Below, piece after piece: positions 9,255-17,087 of a DNA stretch of 37,539 nt. Position 1 is the stretch's first letter; each line of letters opens with the position of its first letter. Position numbers and translations under genes: made by a program. This stretch comes from an uncultured Pseudanabaenaceae cyanobacterium (GTDB taxonomy: Bacteria; Cyanobacteriota; Cyanobacteriia; PCC-9006; JAAUQQ01): assembly GCA_938017515.1 (NCBI GenBank), contig CALIJJ010000043.1:1-37539 (forward strand), read 5' to 3'. Under the pieces are notes generated by a model. It was not told the origin of the DNA. It worked only from the letters and a program-made list of their open reading frames with translations, and searched no databases.

Positions 9255-10450
9255 TGTCCCTCAATGCCAATAAAGACCTTGTTCCCCATAAAGACCTTGA
9301 TACGCATAACCACCCTGGTTCAGGTTCAAGCCATGACGTTGCTTCAGCGACTGTGAACGTCACCCCTCAGAAACTCTGGGGAACAGTCCTGGCGGTTCAG
9401 GCCAATTTTTATCAGGTGCAGTTGGATGCACCGAAGGAAGGCACTTTACCGCTACCTGAACTATTGTGTACGCGACGATCGCGGCTCAAAAAGCTGGGAC
9501 AACAGGTGATGGTGGGCGATCGCGTCCGCGTCGAAAAACCGGACTGGGCGGGAAATCGAGGGGCAATCGCCGAAGTCCGTCCCCGCAGCAGCGAACTCGA
9601 CCGTCCCCCCGTGGCTAATGCGGACCAAATCCTGCTCGTGTTTGCCATTGAAGAACCGACGCTCGATCCGCACCAGTTGGCTCGCTTTTTGGTGAAGGCG
9701 GAGTCCACGGGGCTGAAGATTTTGTTGGCGCTGAGCAAGGGCGATCTGGTCAATGAAACCCAGCGGCTATCCTGGCGGCAGCGTCTGGGGGCCTGGGGCT
9801 ATGAGCCCTATTTTTTGAGTTTGTATCAGACGGATGAGTTTGAGCGAATTCAGCAAGCGTTGCGGGAAAAAATTACGATCGTGGCGGGGCCTTCGGGGGT
9901 GGGGAAGTCGAGCTTGATCAATCGTTTGATTCCAGATTTGACGCTGCGGGTCGCCAAGGTATCGGGCAAGTTGGGGCGAGGTCGCCACACGACACGCCAT
10001 GTGGAGCTGTTTGAGTTGCCCCAGGGGGGGCTGTTGGCGGATACGCCGGGATTTAATCAGCCGAGTCTGGACTGTGCGCCGGAGGCATTGGGGGGCTTTT
10101 TCCCAGAGATTCGGCGGGCGTTGGAGCTGGGGGGCTGTCAGTTCAGCAACTGCTTGCACCAGGGGGAGCCGAATTGTGCGGTGGCCGGGGACTGGGAGCG
10201 ACGGGATGATTATCTCGGGCTGTTAGCGGAGGTGGAGACGCAGCAGCGGGAGCGCGATCGCCAGAGCAATGAGGAAGACACGCTGAAGGAAAAGCGGGGC
10301 AGTGATGGCCAGGTGCAGCTGGAACCAAAGCTGGCGCAGAAGCGGTTTCGGCGGGAGTCGCGGCGATCGCGCAGGCAGGAGTTTTCCAATTTGACGGGCT
10401 CGTTGGAAGACTTGGAGATTGTGCTGGGTCCCGAGGACGAGGACGCGTGA
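9251..10450 (+). CDS. rsgA: Ribosome small-subunit-dependent GTPase RsgA (YjeQ)
   Basis: The 399-residue product is a circularly permuted GTPase. An OB-fold occupies about 40-115. The G4-like LSKGDL (161-166) comes before G1 GPSGVGKS (213-220) and G3 DTPG (264-267), with the C-terminal zinc knuckle at C296, C301, H303 and C309. RsgA is a late 30S maturation checkpoint. It is somewhat longer than E. coli RsgA (about 350 aa): the first ~38 residues look unstructured and the last ~60 are highly charged. The ATG overlaps the TusA stop by four bases; internal starts cannot be excluded, but the coupling favours this one. In G4 the usual Asn of NKxD is Ser, a deviation worth noting. Confidence 0.95.
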   Translation: MMSLNANKDLVPHKDLDTHNHPGSGSSHDVASATVNVTPQKLWGTVLAVQANFYQVQLDAPKEGTLPLPELLCTRRSRLKKLGQQVMVGDRVRVEKPDWAGNRGAIAEVRPRSSELDRPPVANADQILLVFAIEEPTLDPHQLARFLVKAESTGLKILLALSKGDLVNETQRLSWRQRLGAWGYEPYFLSLYQTDEFERIQQALREKITIVAGPSGVGKSSLINRLIPDLTLRVAKVSGKLGRGRHTTRHVELFELPQGGLLADTPGFNQPSLDCAPEALGGFFPEIRRALELGGCQFSNCLHQGEPNCAVAGDWERRDDYLGLLAEVETQQRERDRQSNEEDTLKEKRGSDGQVQLEPKLAQKRFRRESRRSRRQEFSNLTGSLEDLEIVLGPEDEDA

Positions 10451-10597
10451 AGCGGATCAAGATTGGGGTTAAGCTGAAGGCGAGGCAGCATCGAAGGCAG
10501 AGGGGAAGCGATGACAATTTCGGCACCCCAATCCAAAATTCGAGAGTGTTTACGCTTTTGCGCAAGCAGTTGCTAGATCAACAACTGAAGCATTCTG

Positions 10598-10640
10598 GGA
10601 ATAGGATAGGAAAATGGGACAACGCCATTTATTCTATTCC
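10598..10640. terminator. Hairpin between convergent rsgA and mutY
   Basis: A two-part inverted repeat: outer arms GGAATAG (10598-10604) and CTATTCC (10634-10640), inner arms AAATGG (10612-10617) and CCATTT (10625-10630). It sits between two converging genes where a shared terminator is expected, but no clear T-run follows on either strand. A smaller repeat (CAGTTG/CAACTG, 10567-10587) lies just upstream. The terminator role is an inference. Confidence 0.45.
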
Positions 10641-10657
10641 GAGCACTTCATTGCCAT

Positions 10658-11770
10658 TTAAACCTGCTTCTTCAACGCCTCAATAATCCGCCCATTGGCC
10701 TTAGGGAATGGATACTCTTCAATCTCATCCAACGTCACCCACCGAATCTCATCACAGGCGATCGCCTTCGCCTCCCCACTCACATAGCGACAATTGAACA
10801 CATTTAGGGTCACCTTAAAATGCGTATAGGCATGGTCCAAACAGATCAGCAGATCATCCACCGCAATCTCCAGATCCAGCTCCTCCTTAATCTCCCGCCG
10901 CACACAATCCTCTAGAGATTCCCCCGACTCCAGCTTGCCCCCCGGAAACTCCCACAGACCGCCCAACAGACCCTCCTGCTTGCGACGATCAATCAAAATC
11001 TTCCCCGCTTCATCGCGGATCACCGCAACACCAATAATCTTGTGGGGAATCGGACGAGAGGCTTCGCGCATGGGTAGCTCCAACTGAGTTCCTAAATTGT
11101 AAGCTTGGCAGTGCGATCGCCAAGGACAGACCAAACAAGCCGGTTGCTTTGCCGTGCAAACCGTTGCCCCCAAATCCATAATCGCCTGATTAAAATCCCG
11201 CGAATGCTTCGGGTCAATTAACCCCTCCGAAATTGCCCAAAGCTGCTTCATCGCCCTCGCCGGAGGTCGATCTAACGCAACCAAGCGCGCCAACACTCGC
11301 TTGACATTGCCATCCAAGATCGCCGTCGGGGCATTAAACGCCGCACTCAAAATGCCCCCCGCCGTCGTCCTGCCAATTCCCGGCAGACTCACCGTTTCCT
11401 CCAGCGTCTTTGGGAAAATCCCACCAAATTCTGTGACGACTTGCTGCGCCGCCCGGTGTAAGTTGCGTGCACGACTGTAGTAGCCCAACCCCTCCCACAA
11501 CTTCAGCACCTGGGTCTGACTCGCCGCCGCCAAGGCTTCCACCGTTGGAAATGCCGCCAGCCAGCGCTCATAGTAGGGAATCACCGTCTTCACCTGGGTC
11601 TGCTGGAGCATCACCTCCGAGATCCAGATGGCATAGGGGTCGCGGGTGCATCGCCAGGGGAGATCGCGGCCCGACTTTTTGTACCAAGCAAGAAGCGATC
11701 GCCTCAGGGCGATCGCTTCCTTTGTTCCTAAAATCGTTTCTAAAACGATGGGCGAATCCGTTGCACGCAT
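10658..11770 (-). CDS. mutY: A/G-specific adenine DNA glycosylase MutY with C-terminal Nudix domain
   Basis: The 370-residue product shows the whole MutY plan. It has a catalytic glycosylase with E52 (SEVMLQQTQV), a helix-hairpin-helix LPGIGRTTAGG at 129-139, the catalytic-type Asp D153 in ILDGNVKRVLAR and a 4Fe-4S cluster motif C-x6-C-x2-C-x5-C (C205, C212, C215, C221). A MutT-like domain at about 243-370 contains GGKLESGESLEDCVRREIKE (277-296), matching the Nudix box. Typical MutY C-terminal domains recognise 8-oxoG but often lack an intact box; here it is nearly canonical, with Asp for the last Gly. Codons near the N-terminus contain two HIP1 octamers forming a perfect inverted repeat (11692-11719). 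Confidence 0.96.
   Translation of the reverse strand: MRATDSPIVLETILGTKEAIALRRSLLAWYKKSGRDLPWRCTRDPYAIWISEVMLQQTQVKTVIPYYERWLAAFPTVEALAAASQTQVLKLWEGLGYYSRARNLHRAAQQVVTEFGGIFPKTLEETVSLPGIGRTTAGGILSAAFNAPTAILDGNVKRVLARLVALDRPPARAMKQLWAISEGLIDPKHSRDFNQAIMDLGATVCTAKQPACLVCPWRSHCQAYNLGTQLELPMREASRPIPHKIIGVAVIRDEAGKILIDRRKQEGLLGGLWEFPGGKLESGESLEDCVRREIKEELDLEIAVDDLLICLDHAYTHFKVTLNVFNCRYVSGEAKAIACDEIRWVTLDEIEEYPFPKANGRIIEALKKQV
11692..11719. repeat. Double-HIP1 inverted repeat inside mutY
   Basis: Two GCGATCGC octamers lie in arms GAAGCGATCGCC (11692-11703) and its exact complement (11708-11719) around the four-base loop TCAG. The structure falls within early mutY codons and would form a very stable stem in the mRNA. 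Confidence 0.85.
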
Positions 11771-11871
11771 CGGAGTGTTTCAAGGGACTGAGTTAACCCT
11801 TTCACTGTAGGAGTCTACAGATGATTCAACCCTTTAGATTTCCCTTAAATTGTCCAGGACTCTTAAATGAA

Positions 11872-11931
11872 CTAGGAGTAAATGACCTAGGAGTAAATTA
11901 GCTCGGACTCAATTAACTAGGACTCTGTAGC
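11872..11931. repeat. Degenerate 15-bp tandem repeat overlapping the DUF760 gene stop
   Basis: Four 15-base units begin at 11872, 11887, 11902 and 11917. The first two are nearly identical (CTAGGAGTAAAT plus three bases) and the next two are diverged. A fifth, shifted relative starts near 11854. The last unit contains the stop codon of the DUF760 gene. It lies in the 146-base gap between mutY and that gene and has no other visible role. Confidence 0.75.
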
Positions 11932-12300
11932 ATCACCATCAGCGTCACTGCTAGGCATCAACGACTCCAAAGACTGCTCAAAGGCAAAGCGCTGCTCTGC
12001 GTTGCGAAGGAAATAGCCCCCCATCATGGCAGAAGCAAGGAGCCGACCCAGATTCTCGCGATCGGTTGTAATCTCAACATTAAATGCCCCAGGCGGAATA
12101 TGGCCGAGCAAACCAGAAATATTCTGCTCCATCACCTGCAAAGCATCGTCCGTATCCGGCTTCGAGAGCTTGCTGATGGAATCGGGATGGAGCGTCTGGA
12201 TATACTTCATCAGGTCGTTGTCACGCTGCTTAGCGTCACCTGAGAAAAAGCCAGACTTGATAGAACGTTCGTCATTCACAGCACTTACCTCGATAAACAC
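11917..12300 (-). CDS. DUF760 family protein
   Basis: The 127-residue product contains the DUF760 pattern known from cyanobacteria and plastid-bearing plants: KYIQTLHPDSISKLSKP, then DALQVMEQNISGLLG, then RENLGRLLASAMMGGYFLRN (residues about 32-107). The function is not well defined and I assign none. It is predicted soluble, with a short acidic C-terminal tail (SSDADGDATES). The ATG gives MFIEVSAVNDERS; a GTG eight codons in would give a start closer to relatives. It lies between mutY and the sigma factor on the same strand, with 200 bases to the sigma gene. Confidence 0.85.
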   Translation of the reverse strand: MFIEVSAVNDERSIKSGFFSGDAKQRDNDLMKYIQTLHPDSISKLSKPDTDDALQVMEQNISGLLGHIPPGAFNVEITTDRENLGRLLASAMMGGYFLRNAEQRFAFEQSLESLMPSSDADGDATES

Positions 12301-12500
12301 TTGATGAACCTAAACCAGTTCCGAGAACCCTCGAGCTGAGCGATGGCCTGGGTAATGGTTTTGGCCAATCGGTTTAAGCACATCCCTAAGTTAACAGCTC
12401 CTCCCAGAGGAAACAGTGAGAGGAACCGAACTTGCTTAGGGTAGGTTTCCACGGGCTTTAGAGCAATTCCGAATGCCTTAAATCGCCGTTCTCACCAGCT

Positions 12501-13454
12501 TTAGCTCACCAGATAGGCATGCATGTCACCCTTGCGCTTACGTAGCTTATTCAGCGACTCGCGCTCGATCTGACGCACACGCTCACGGCTAATGCCCAGG
12601 TGGTCTCCAATCTTGGCTAGGGTCATGGTCTGGCCATCATCTAGACCAAAGCGCATGGTGAGGACCAACTGCTGCTGAGGATTGAGTTCGGACAGCAACT
12701 TTTCGAGATCCTGACGCAGCGAATACTGAGCTGTGAAATCCTCTGGCGATTGGCCATCGTCTTCTAGCAACTCACTCAGTTCGGTGTCGCTGTTGTCGCC
12801 AACGCGCAAATCCAGAGACAGGGGCGTGCGCGACTGCTCCAAATAATCTCGAACCTGCTTAATCGTCAGTCCCGTAGCCTCTGACAATTCATTAACAGTG
12901 GCGGCACGACCCAGCTTTTGGGACAGCTCACGCTGCTGCTTCTTGATCTTGTTGAGCTTTTCAGTGATGTGGATGGGCAGGCGGATGGTGCGGCTCTTCT
13001 CGGCGATCGCCCGAGTAATCGCCTGACGAATCCACCAGTAGGCATAGGTAGAAAAGCGATAGCCCTTGGTTGGGTCAAACTTTTCGACCCCCCGCTGCAT
13101 GCCAATCGTGCCCTCTTGGATCAGATCGAGCAGATCCAAGTTGCGCTTGAGGTATTTTTTGGCGACAGAGACAACCAGGCGCAGATTGGCCTCAATCATG
13201 CGCTGCTTGGCGTCTTTGCCCGCATTGATAATGCTCTGGAGTTGCTCCTCCGAGAGTTGGGTGACAGCGGCCCATTCAGAGAGGGTCGGCTCGCGGTTTA
13301 ACTCCTCGGAAAGCCCCTGGCGATCGCCCAGTAACGCGGTGAGTTTCTGGACACGCTTGCCGTAAACAATCTCCTGCTCGTGGGTCAGCAGCGGCACTCG
13401 GCCAATTTCGCGTAGGTAAGTGCGGACTAAATCAGAAGAAGCGTGCGTTGCCAT
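12501..13454 (-). CDS. Group 2 RNA polymerase sigma factor (SigB/SigD-like)
   Basis: The 317-residue product is a sigma-70 family member lacking the long region 1.1 of the primary sigma. Region 1.2 is at about 8-40 ([20 protein letters not shown]). Region 2 spans 87-157 with the -10 recognition and core-binding motif [20 protein letters not shown], region 3 spans about 160-240, and region 4 spans 248-308 with the helix-turn-helix [18 protein letters not shown]. Group 2 sigmas in cyanobacteria serve stress, light and nutrient responses. The N-terminus resembles SigD and SigB types; I cannot decide which. It is a single gene with a 238-base upstream gap to the next small gene. Confidence 0.93.
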   Translation of the reverse strand: MATHASSDLVRTYLREIGRVPLLTHEQEIVYGKRVQKLTALLGDRQGLSEELNREPTLSEWAAVTQLSEEQLQSIINAGKDAKQRMIEANLRLVVSVAKKYLKRNLDLLDLIQEGTIGMQRGVEKFDPTKGYRFSTYAYWWIRQAITRAIAEKSRTIRLPIHITEKLNKIKKQQRELSQKLGRAATVNELSEATGLTIKQVRDYLEQSRTPLSLDLRVGDNSDTELSELLEDDGQSPEDFTAQYSLRQDLEKLLSELNPQQQLVLTMRFGLDDGQTMTLAKIGDHLGISRERVRQIERESLNKLRKRKGDMHAYLVS

Positions 13455-13692
13455 TATGAATGTGTGGGTGACTGAACTCGTGTGATATGCCGTTCAATTA
13501 AGTCAAGTTAGCCACGGATTTCTGGGGAGCGATGCATCCTAGGTAACAGAAAGAGATCCAGAAGCCCCAGGATATTCTCCGCAAAAATGGGCTTTTGTTT
13601 AGTTTTGTTAACTGATTCTCAGTTTATGATGCCACCCCAAAGATGTAAACCCCCATTTCTTCGTTAAATCTGAAGAATTCCGTGAAACAACT

Positions 13693-13941
13693 TTACCTTG
13701 CTTTACATTTACCTGAGCGGATAAGACCGATGCGTTTGGCGATAGCATCTCCCTGGCTCGGAAAGGGCCCCCAGAAATCTAAGGGGCGAGTTTCTGGCGT
13801 TTTGGGGGGTGAGCTTGAGGGTTGCTGCGGCGAGGTTTGTCGCGGATCGCGGCTAGAGACATGGCATTGTCCATCGGCATCGGCAACGATATACCAAGCC
13901 TCGGGGGTGGATTGAGGAATGCGGTCATGCATTTTAATCAC
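13693..13941 (-). CDS. Small conserved cyanobacterial protein (82 aa)
   Basis: The product ends in a pattern that I recall from short uncharacterised cyanobacterial proteins: WYIVADADGQC near the N-terminus, a variable Pro/Ser-rich middle, then WGPFPSQGDAIAKRIGLIRS and a basic GKCKAR tail. No function is known to me. The frame opens with GTG at 13941; an ATG three codons later (13932) gives MHDRIPQSTPEAWYIV and may be the true start. No strong ribosome-binding site is visible. The overlapping plus-strand frame (13682-13915) has no such pattern and is rejected. Confidence 0.65.
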   Translation of the reverse strand: MIKMHDRIPQSTPEAWYIVADADGQCHVSSRDPRQTSPQQPSSSPPKTPETRPLDFWGPFPSQGDAIAKRIGLIRSGKCKAR

Positions 13942-14237
13942 TTGGTCAGGAGAGAGAACTCGGATTCACGAAGAATCTGAGTGAGTAGGCATTAAACGAG
14001 TAGATACTGAACGAGTGAGCGCCAGCGGAGCATCAGCGCCCACCGCAATAACAAGGAAGTGCGCGACAGTAGCACAACACCATACAAGTAAAATTACTGA
14101 ATACAGGAAAAGTTTCTGTATCCTTCACGTCTTGTTTAGATCTGGCTTGTCGTTCTATTCATTACCTGTGATGACCCAGGTGGTCGTTGCTGTGCCCTAC
14201 TAATCTTCCACGGGAAAGTAAAGGAGACGGGTAGGGC
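13942..14237. other. Gap between the small conserved gene and cpcG
   Basis: About 300 bases without a convincing gene. A 62-codon plus-strand frame at 14015-14203 shows no recognisable features. The region should contain the promoter of the small gene at its left end and the cpcG terminator just beyond its right end. Confidence 0.4.
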
Positions 14238-14272
14238 AATAAAAAACGGGCCCTCCTTGGTGGAGGACCCGC
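14238..14272 (-). terminator. Rho-independent terminator of cpcG
   Basis: On the minus strand, a 10-bp GC-rich stem (arms 14262-14271 and 14247-14256, one internal mismatch, five-base loop) is followed by TTTTTTATT. It lies 34 bases downstream of the cpcG stop codon. Confidence 0.92.
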
Positions 14273-14305
14273 CTTATCTCGTTGTAGCCTATGCCAGATT
14301 GCTAG

Positions 14306-15064
14306 CTAGCTAGCGAGACGGCGATAGGGCACCTTGCTGAGGTAGTCCATGCTTTCCAGGGCAACGGAGCCACCGGGACGAGGACCAACCGTGACGGAAC
14401 GAGCCAAGTCCAGGTAATCGCTGGGATTGCCAGGTGCAACGGGACGACGCTTGGGCACCGTCTTGATGGAACCATTCCACACCATCTTGGGGAAGCCCAA
14501 GATGTTGCGGTGGTAGGCATCGTAGCGAGGCAGCTCAATGTTGGTCGGCTGCTCACCCTTGTCGCGACCGGGCAGAATCCGGCGGCGCTGGTAAGGCAGA
14601 ATGTCATAGCCGAAGTTCTCGAGGTACTCCTCGCTCTCCAGCAATGCATCGACAAAGCCCTCAAGGCCCTTAGACGCAATTACAATGGACCAGGCAATTT
14701 CTTCCTTTTGTCCATGGGATTTGCGACCGAGGACGCGCTCTACGGTTTGGGCAACAAAACGATAGTTGCTGCTCAGGTTGTAGAAGCTACGACGGTAGGT
14801 GTTGGACAACAGCAGGCCGCGCACGAAATCACGCACGGTAATCTGGCCGTTGCGGAGCTGCGACTCCAGGAAGGGTTCGCGATCGCTCTTAAACGCATGG
14901 AAGAAGATCTGGCGATAACCCGCCTCGATCAACGCCTGCGTTTCGCTCGTAGAGAGCAAGCTTTCAGCGGAATAGATTTTGGGCTGATCGTCGCCCGGAA
15001 TTTCATATCCTTCCACCCGCGCATTTTGTGTTTTGGGTGCGTAATTTAATAAAGGAATGGCCAC
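14306..15064 (-). CDS. cpcG: Phycobilisome rod-core linker polypeptide CpcG
   Basis: The 252-residue product begins MAIPLLNYAPKTQNARVEGY and contains the phycobilisome linker domain (about 15-145) with ALIEAGYRQIFFHAFKSDRE and VRDFVRGLLLSNTYRRSFYN, followed by GFPKMVWNGSIKTVPKRRP. CpcG linkers attach phycocyanin rods to the allophycocyanin core. The length and hydrophilic C-terminus fit the CpcG1-type core-attached linker rather than CpcL/CpcG2, which ends in a hydrophobic membrane helix. It is monocistronic with its own strong terminator and is divergent from the response regulator across 135 bases. Confidence 0.95.
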   Translation of the reverse strand: MAIPLLNYAPKTQNARVEGYEIPGDDQPKIYSAESLLSTSETQALIEAGYRQIFFHAFKSDREPFLESQLRNGQITVRDFVRGLLLSNTYRRSFYNLSSNYRFVAQTVERVLGRKSHGQKEEIAWSIVIASKGLEGFVDALLESEEYLENFGYDILPYQRRRILPGRDKGEQPTNIELPRYDAYHRNILGFPKMVWNGSIKTVPKRRPVAPGNPSDYLDLARSVTVGPRPGGSVALESMDYLSKVPYRRLAS

Positions 15065-15199
15065 GTTAGTGTCTCCCTAACCTAACGAAAAATCTTAAAA
15101 ACGAAGACTCAGCCCCGATCATAGAGCTATTGGTGACGCTTACTGAAAGGTTGTGGCAAAACATTACAGAGTTTAACTTTACATAAATACATTTTTCTG
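15065..15199. promoter_or_regulatory. Divergent promoter region cpcG / response regulator
   Basis: These 135 bases must drive cpcG leftward and the two-component operon rightward. The right half is AT-rich with TTACA-containing octamers at 15163-15170 and 15178-15185. They resemble half-sites of the HLR1 element bound by RpaB but have the wrong spacing, so I do not call an HLR1 site. Promoter content is inferred from gene orientation. Confidence 0.5.
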
Positions 15200-15907
15200 A
15201 TGGACATTCTCATTATTGAAGACGACGTGGAGATTGCTCAGCTACTGAAGCTGTTGCTCGAAAAGGAAGGGTTTGCCTGCCGCATTTGCGGCGATGGTCC
15301 CGCGGCTCTGGATGCGGTGCAAGCCCAGCCCCCGGACCTGATGATTTTGGATCTGATGATTCCAGGATTGGACGGTCTGGAGGTTTGCGCACGGGTACGG
15401 CAACAGCCTGGACCCAAGGATCCTTATATTTTGATGTTGACGGCGAAGGGGGAGGAGGTCGATCGCATTATTGGCCTTTCGACGGGAGCCGATGACTATA
15501 TGGTGAAACCCTTTAGTCCGAAGGAGCTGGTGGCACGGGTGCGGGCTTTGTTGCGGCGATCACTGCGCCACATCGAGACGCCGGGCCATACCCAGAGCAC
15601 CTCCCACTTTGAGCTGGACTTGGAACAGCACAAAGCCTTTCGTAACCTGGAAGGCGAGTCAGAGGAGCTGGACTTAACCACGCTGGAATTCAAGCTTTTG
15701 AGCGCATTTCTCAGCTATCCCGGTCGGGTGTGGAGTCGCAGTCAGCTGATTGACAAGCTCTGGGATGGAGATTTCTTTGGCGATGAGCGGGTAGTGGATA
15801 CCCATGTGGCGCGACTGCGCAAAAAAATTGAACCGGATCCCAGCAAGCCGACATTTGTTAAAACGGTGATTGGTGCGGGGTACAAGTTTGAAGATCAGGC
15901 CAATTAA
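15200..15907 (+). CDS. OmpR/PhoB-family response regulator (ManR-like)
   Basis: The 235-residue product has an N-terminal receiver domain (1-115) with the acidic pocket E7/D8/D9, phospho-acceptor D51 in MILDLMIPGLDG, T81 and K103, and a C-terminal winged-helix DNA-binding domain (about 135-232: TTLEFKLLSAFLSYPGRVWS, then VDTHVARLRKKIE). It is followed after 45 bases by its probable histidine kinase. The receiver sequence and its pairing resemble the cyanobacterial ManR regulator of manganese uptake, but that is from memory and uncertain. The stop codon lies inside the first copy of a perfect 16-base tandem duplication. Confidence 0.93.
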   Translation: MDILIIEDDVEIAQLLKLLLEKEGFACRICGDGPAALDAVQAQPPDLMILDLMIPGLDGLEVCARVRQQPGPKDPYILMLTAKGEEVDRIIGLSTGADDYMVKPFSPKELVARVRALLRRSLRHIETPGHTQSTSHFELDLEQHKAFRNLEGESEELDLTTLEFKLLSAFLSYPGRVWSRSQLIDKLWDGDFFGDERVVDTHVARLRKKIEPDPSKPTFVKTVIGAGYKFEDQAN

Positions 15908-15926
15908 TCATCAGGCCAATTAATCA
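15895..15926. repeat. Perfect 16-bp tandem duplication at the regulator/kinase junction
   Basis: TCAGGCCAATTAATCA occurs at 15895-15910 and again at 15911-15926 with no mismatches. The first copy includes the regulator stop codon (15905-15907), so the second copy is untranslated spacer that lengthens the gap to the kinase start at 15953. Confidence 0.9.
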
Positions 15927-15952
15927 ACGTGTATACGTGAGCGAAGGAATCG

Positions 15953-17074
15953 ATGGCGCGTTTTCGGCCTGATTTACAAACCAGTCTGCTGGTTTCCCAT
16001 GGTTTGGTGATGGTGGTCGGCCTGACCGTTTTGATCGGCGTGGGTAAGGTGTCGGCCCCACGCTCGTTTGTCTTGCAGCTGCGACAAATGGAAGGACGTG
16101 GTGTGCGGGTGGCGCAACTTCGCGTGCCCCTAGTAGAAAGTTTTGCCCAGGCTTGGAATCGAGGCGCCCAGTGGTCGGTGTTGATTGGAGGGACGGCAGC
16201 CGGTGGCTTGAGCTATTGGCTTGCGGGGCGGATTACGCGTCCCCTGCGGCGTATGCAGCGCATTACGCAGAAATTTGCCGAGGGAGAACTGGAGGCTCGG
16301 CTCCCCGGTAGCGAAATTCAGGAGCTGAATCAACTCGCCCAGAGTTTTAACCAAATGGCGACGGGGTTACAGGGGGTTGAGCTGCGGCGGCGAGAACTGG
16401 TTGGTGACCTCACCCATGAATTGCGCACCCCCCTGACCGTTCTGAATGGCTATTTGGAAGGGATGCAGGATGGCATCTTGGACCCTTCGCCGGAGATTTT
16501 TGGGCGGTTGACCCAGGAGACCAAGCGATTACAGCGCTTGGTGGATGATTTCCAGACGCTGTCAAAGGCAGAAGCAGGCTATTTACCGATTCAGGCAGAG
16601 GCATTGGATGTGGTGCCGCTGCTGCGTAGCATGGTGGCTCGGTTTGCCGATCAAATTGTGGAAGAGGGACCGAAGCTCTCATTTCCCCTGGACGAGCAGG
16701 TGAATGGCGGGAAGACGAGCCCCTTCCCCAAGGTGTTGGGCGATCGCGCCCGCCTCGAACAAATCCTCATCAACCTCATCGGCAACGCCGTTCGCTATAC
16801 CACCGAGGGCTCCATCCAGGTCACCGCAGAAGCGGATGCAGATATGCTGTGGATTGCTGTGACCGACACCGGTCAGGGCATTGCGGAAGCCGATTTGCCT
16901 AGGATTTTTGAGCGCTTCTGGCGTTCCGATAAGGCGCGGACAAGGGATGGTAGCGGTTCGGGGATTGGGTTGGCGATCGCCCGCCGCCTCATTGAACTCC
17001 AAGGCGGCGAAATTCAGGTTGAGAGCCAGCTCGGGCAGGGCAGCACTTTTCGCTTCTCCCTGCCCCTTGCCTAG
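15953..17074 (+). CDS. Membrane sensor histidine kinase
   Basis: The 373-residue product has one membrane segment at about 12-30, a short periplasmic loop of about 40 residues, and a second segment at about 74-91. HAMP follows (about 92-145), then HisKA with H155 in LVGDLTHELRTPLTVL, then HATPase_c with the N box ILINLIGNAVRYT (271-283), G1 DTGQGI (305-310) and the G2 loop GSGIGLAIARRL. All catalytic boxes are intact. It should autophosphorylate and phosphorylate D51 of the regulator encoded 45 bases upstream. The small loop suggests sensing of an ion or a membrane state. A ManS-like role in Mn2+ sensing is possible by resemblance and gene order. Its stop lies 13 bases from that of the convergent protease gene. 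Confidence 0.93.
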   Translation: MARFRPDLQTSLLVSHGLVMVVGLTVLIGVGKVSAPRSFVLQLRQMEGRGVRVAQLRVPLVESFAQAWNRGAQWSVLIGGTAAGGLSYWLAGRITRPLRRMQRITQKFAEGELEARLPGSEIQELNQLAQSFNQMATGLQGVELRRRELVGDLTHELRTPLTVLNGYLEGMQDGILDPSPEIFGRLTQETKRLQRLVDDFQTLSKAEAGYLPIQAEALDVVPLLRSMVARFADQIVEEGPKLSFPLDEQVNGGKTSPFPKVLGDRARLEQILINLIGNAVRYTTEGSIQVTAEADADMLWIAVTDTGQGIAEADLPRIFERFWRSDKARTRDGSGSGIGLAIARRLIELQGGEIQVESQLGQGSTFRFSLPLA

Positions 17075-17087
17075 GGTTGCCGCTTGC

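Noticed and set aside
14015..14203. 62-codon plus-strand frame near the cpcG terminator
   Set aside because: No protein-like features and no ribosome-binding site; it is probably chance.
15163..15185. HLR1 (RpaB) element between cpcG and the response regulator
   Set aside because: Only one octamer fits the HLR1 half-site, and the second TTACA is 15 bases away instead of about 10.
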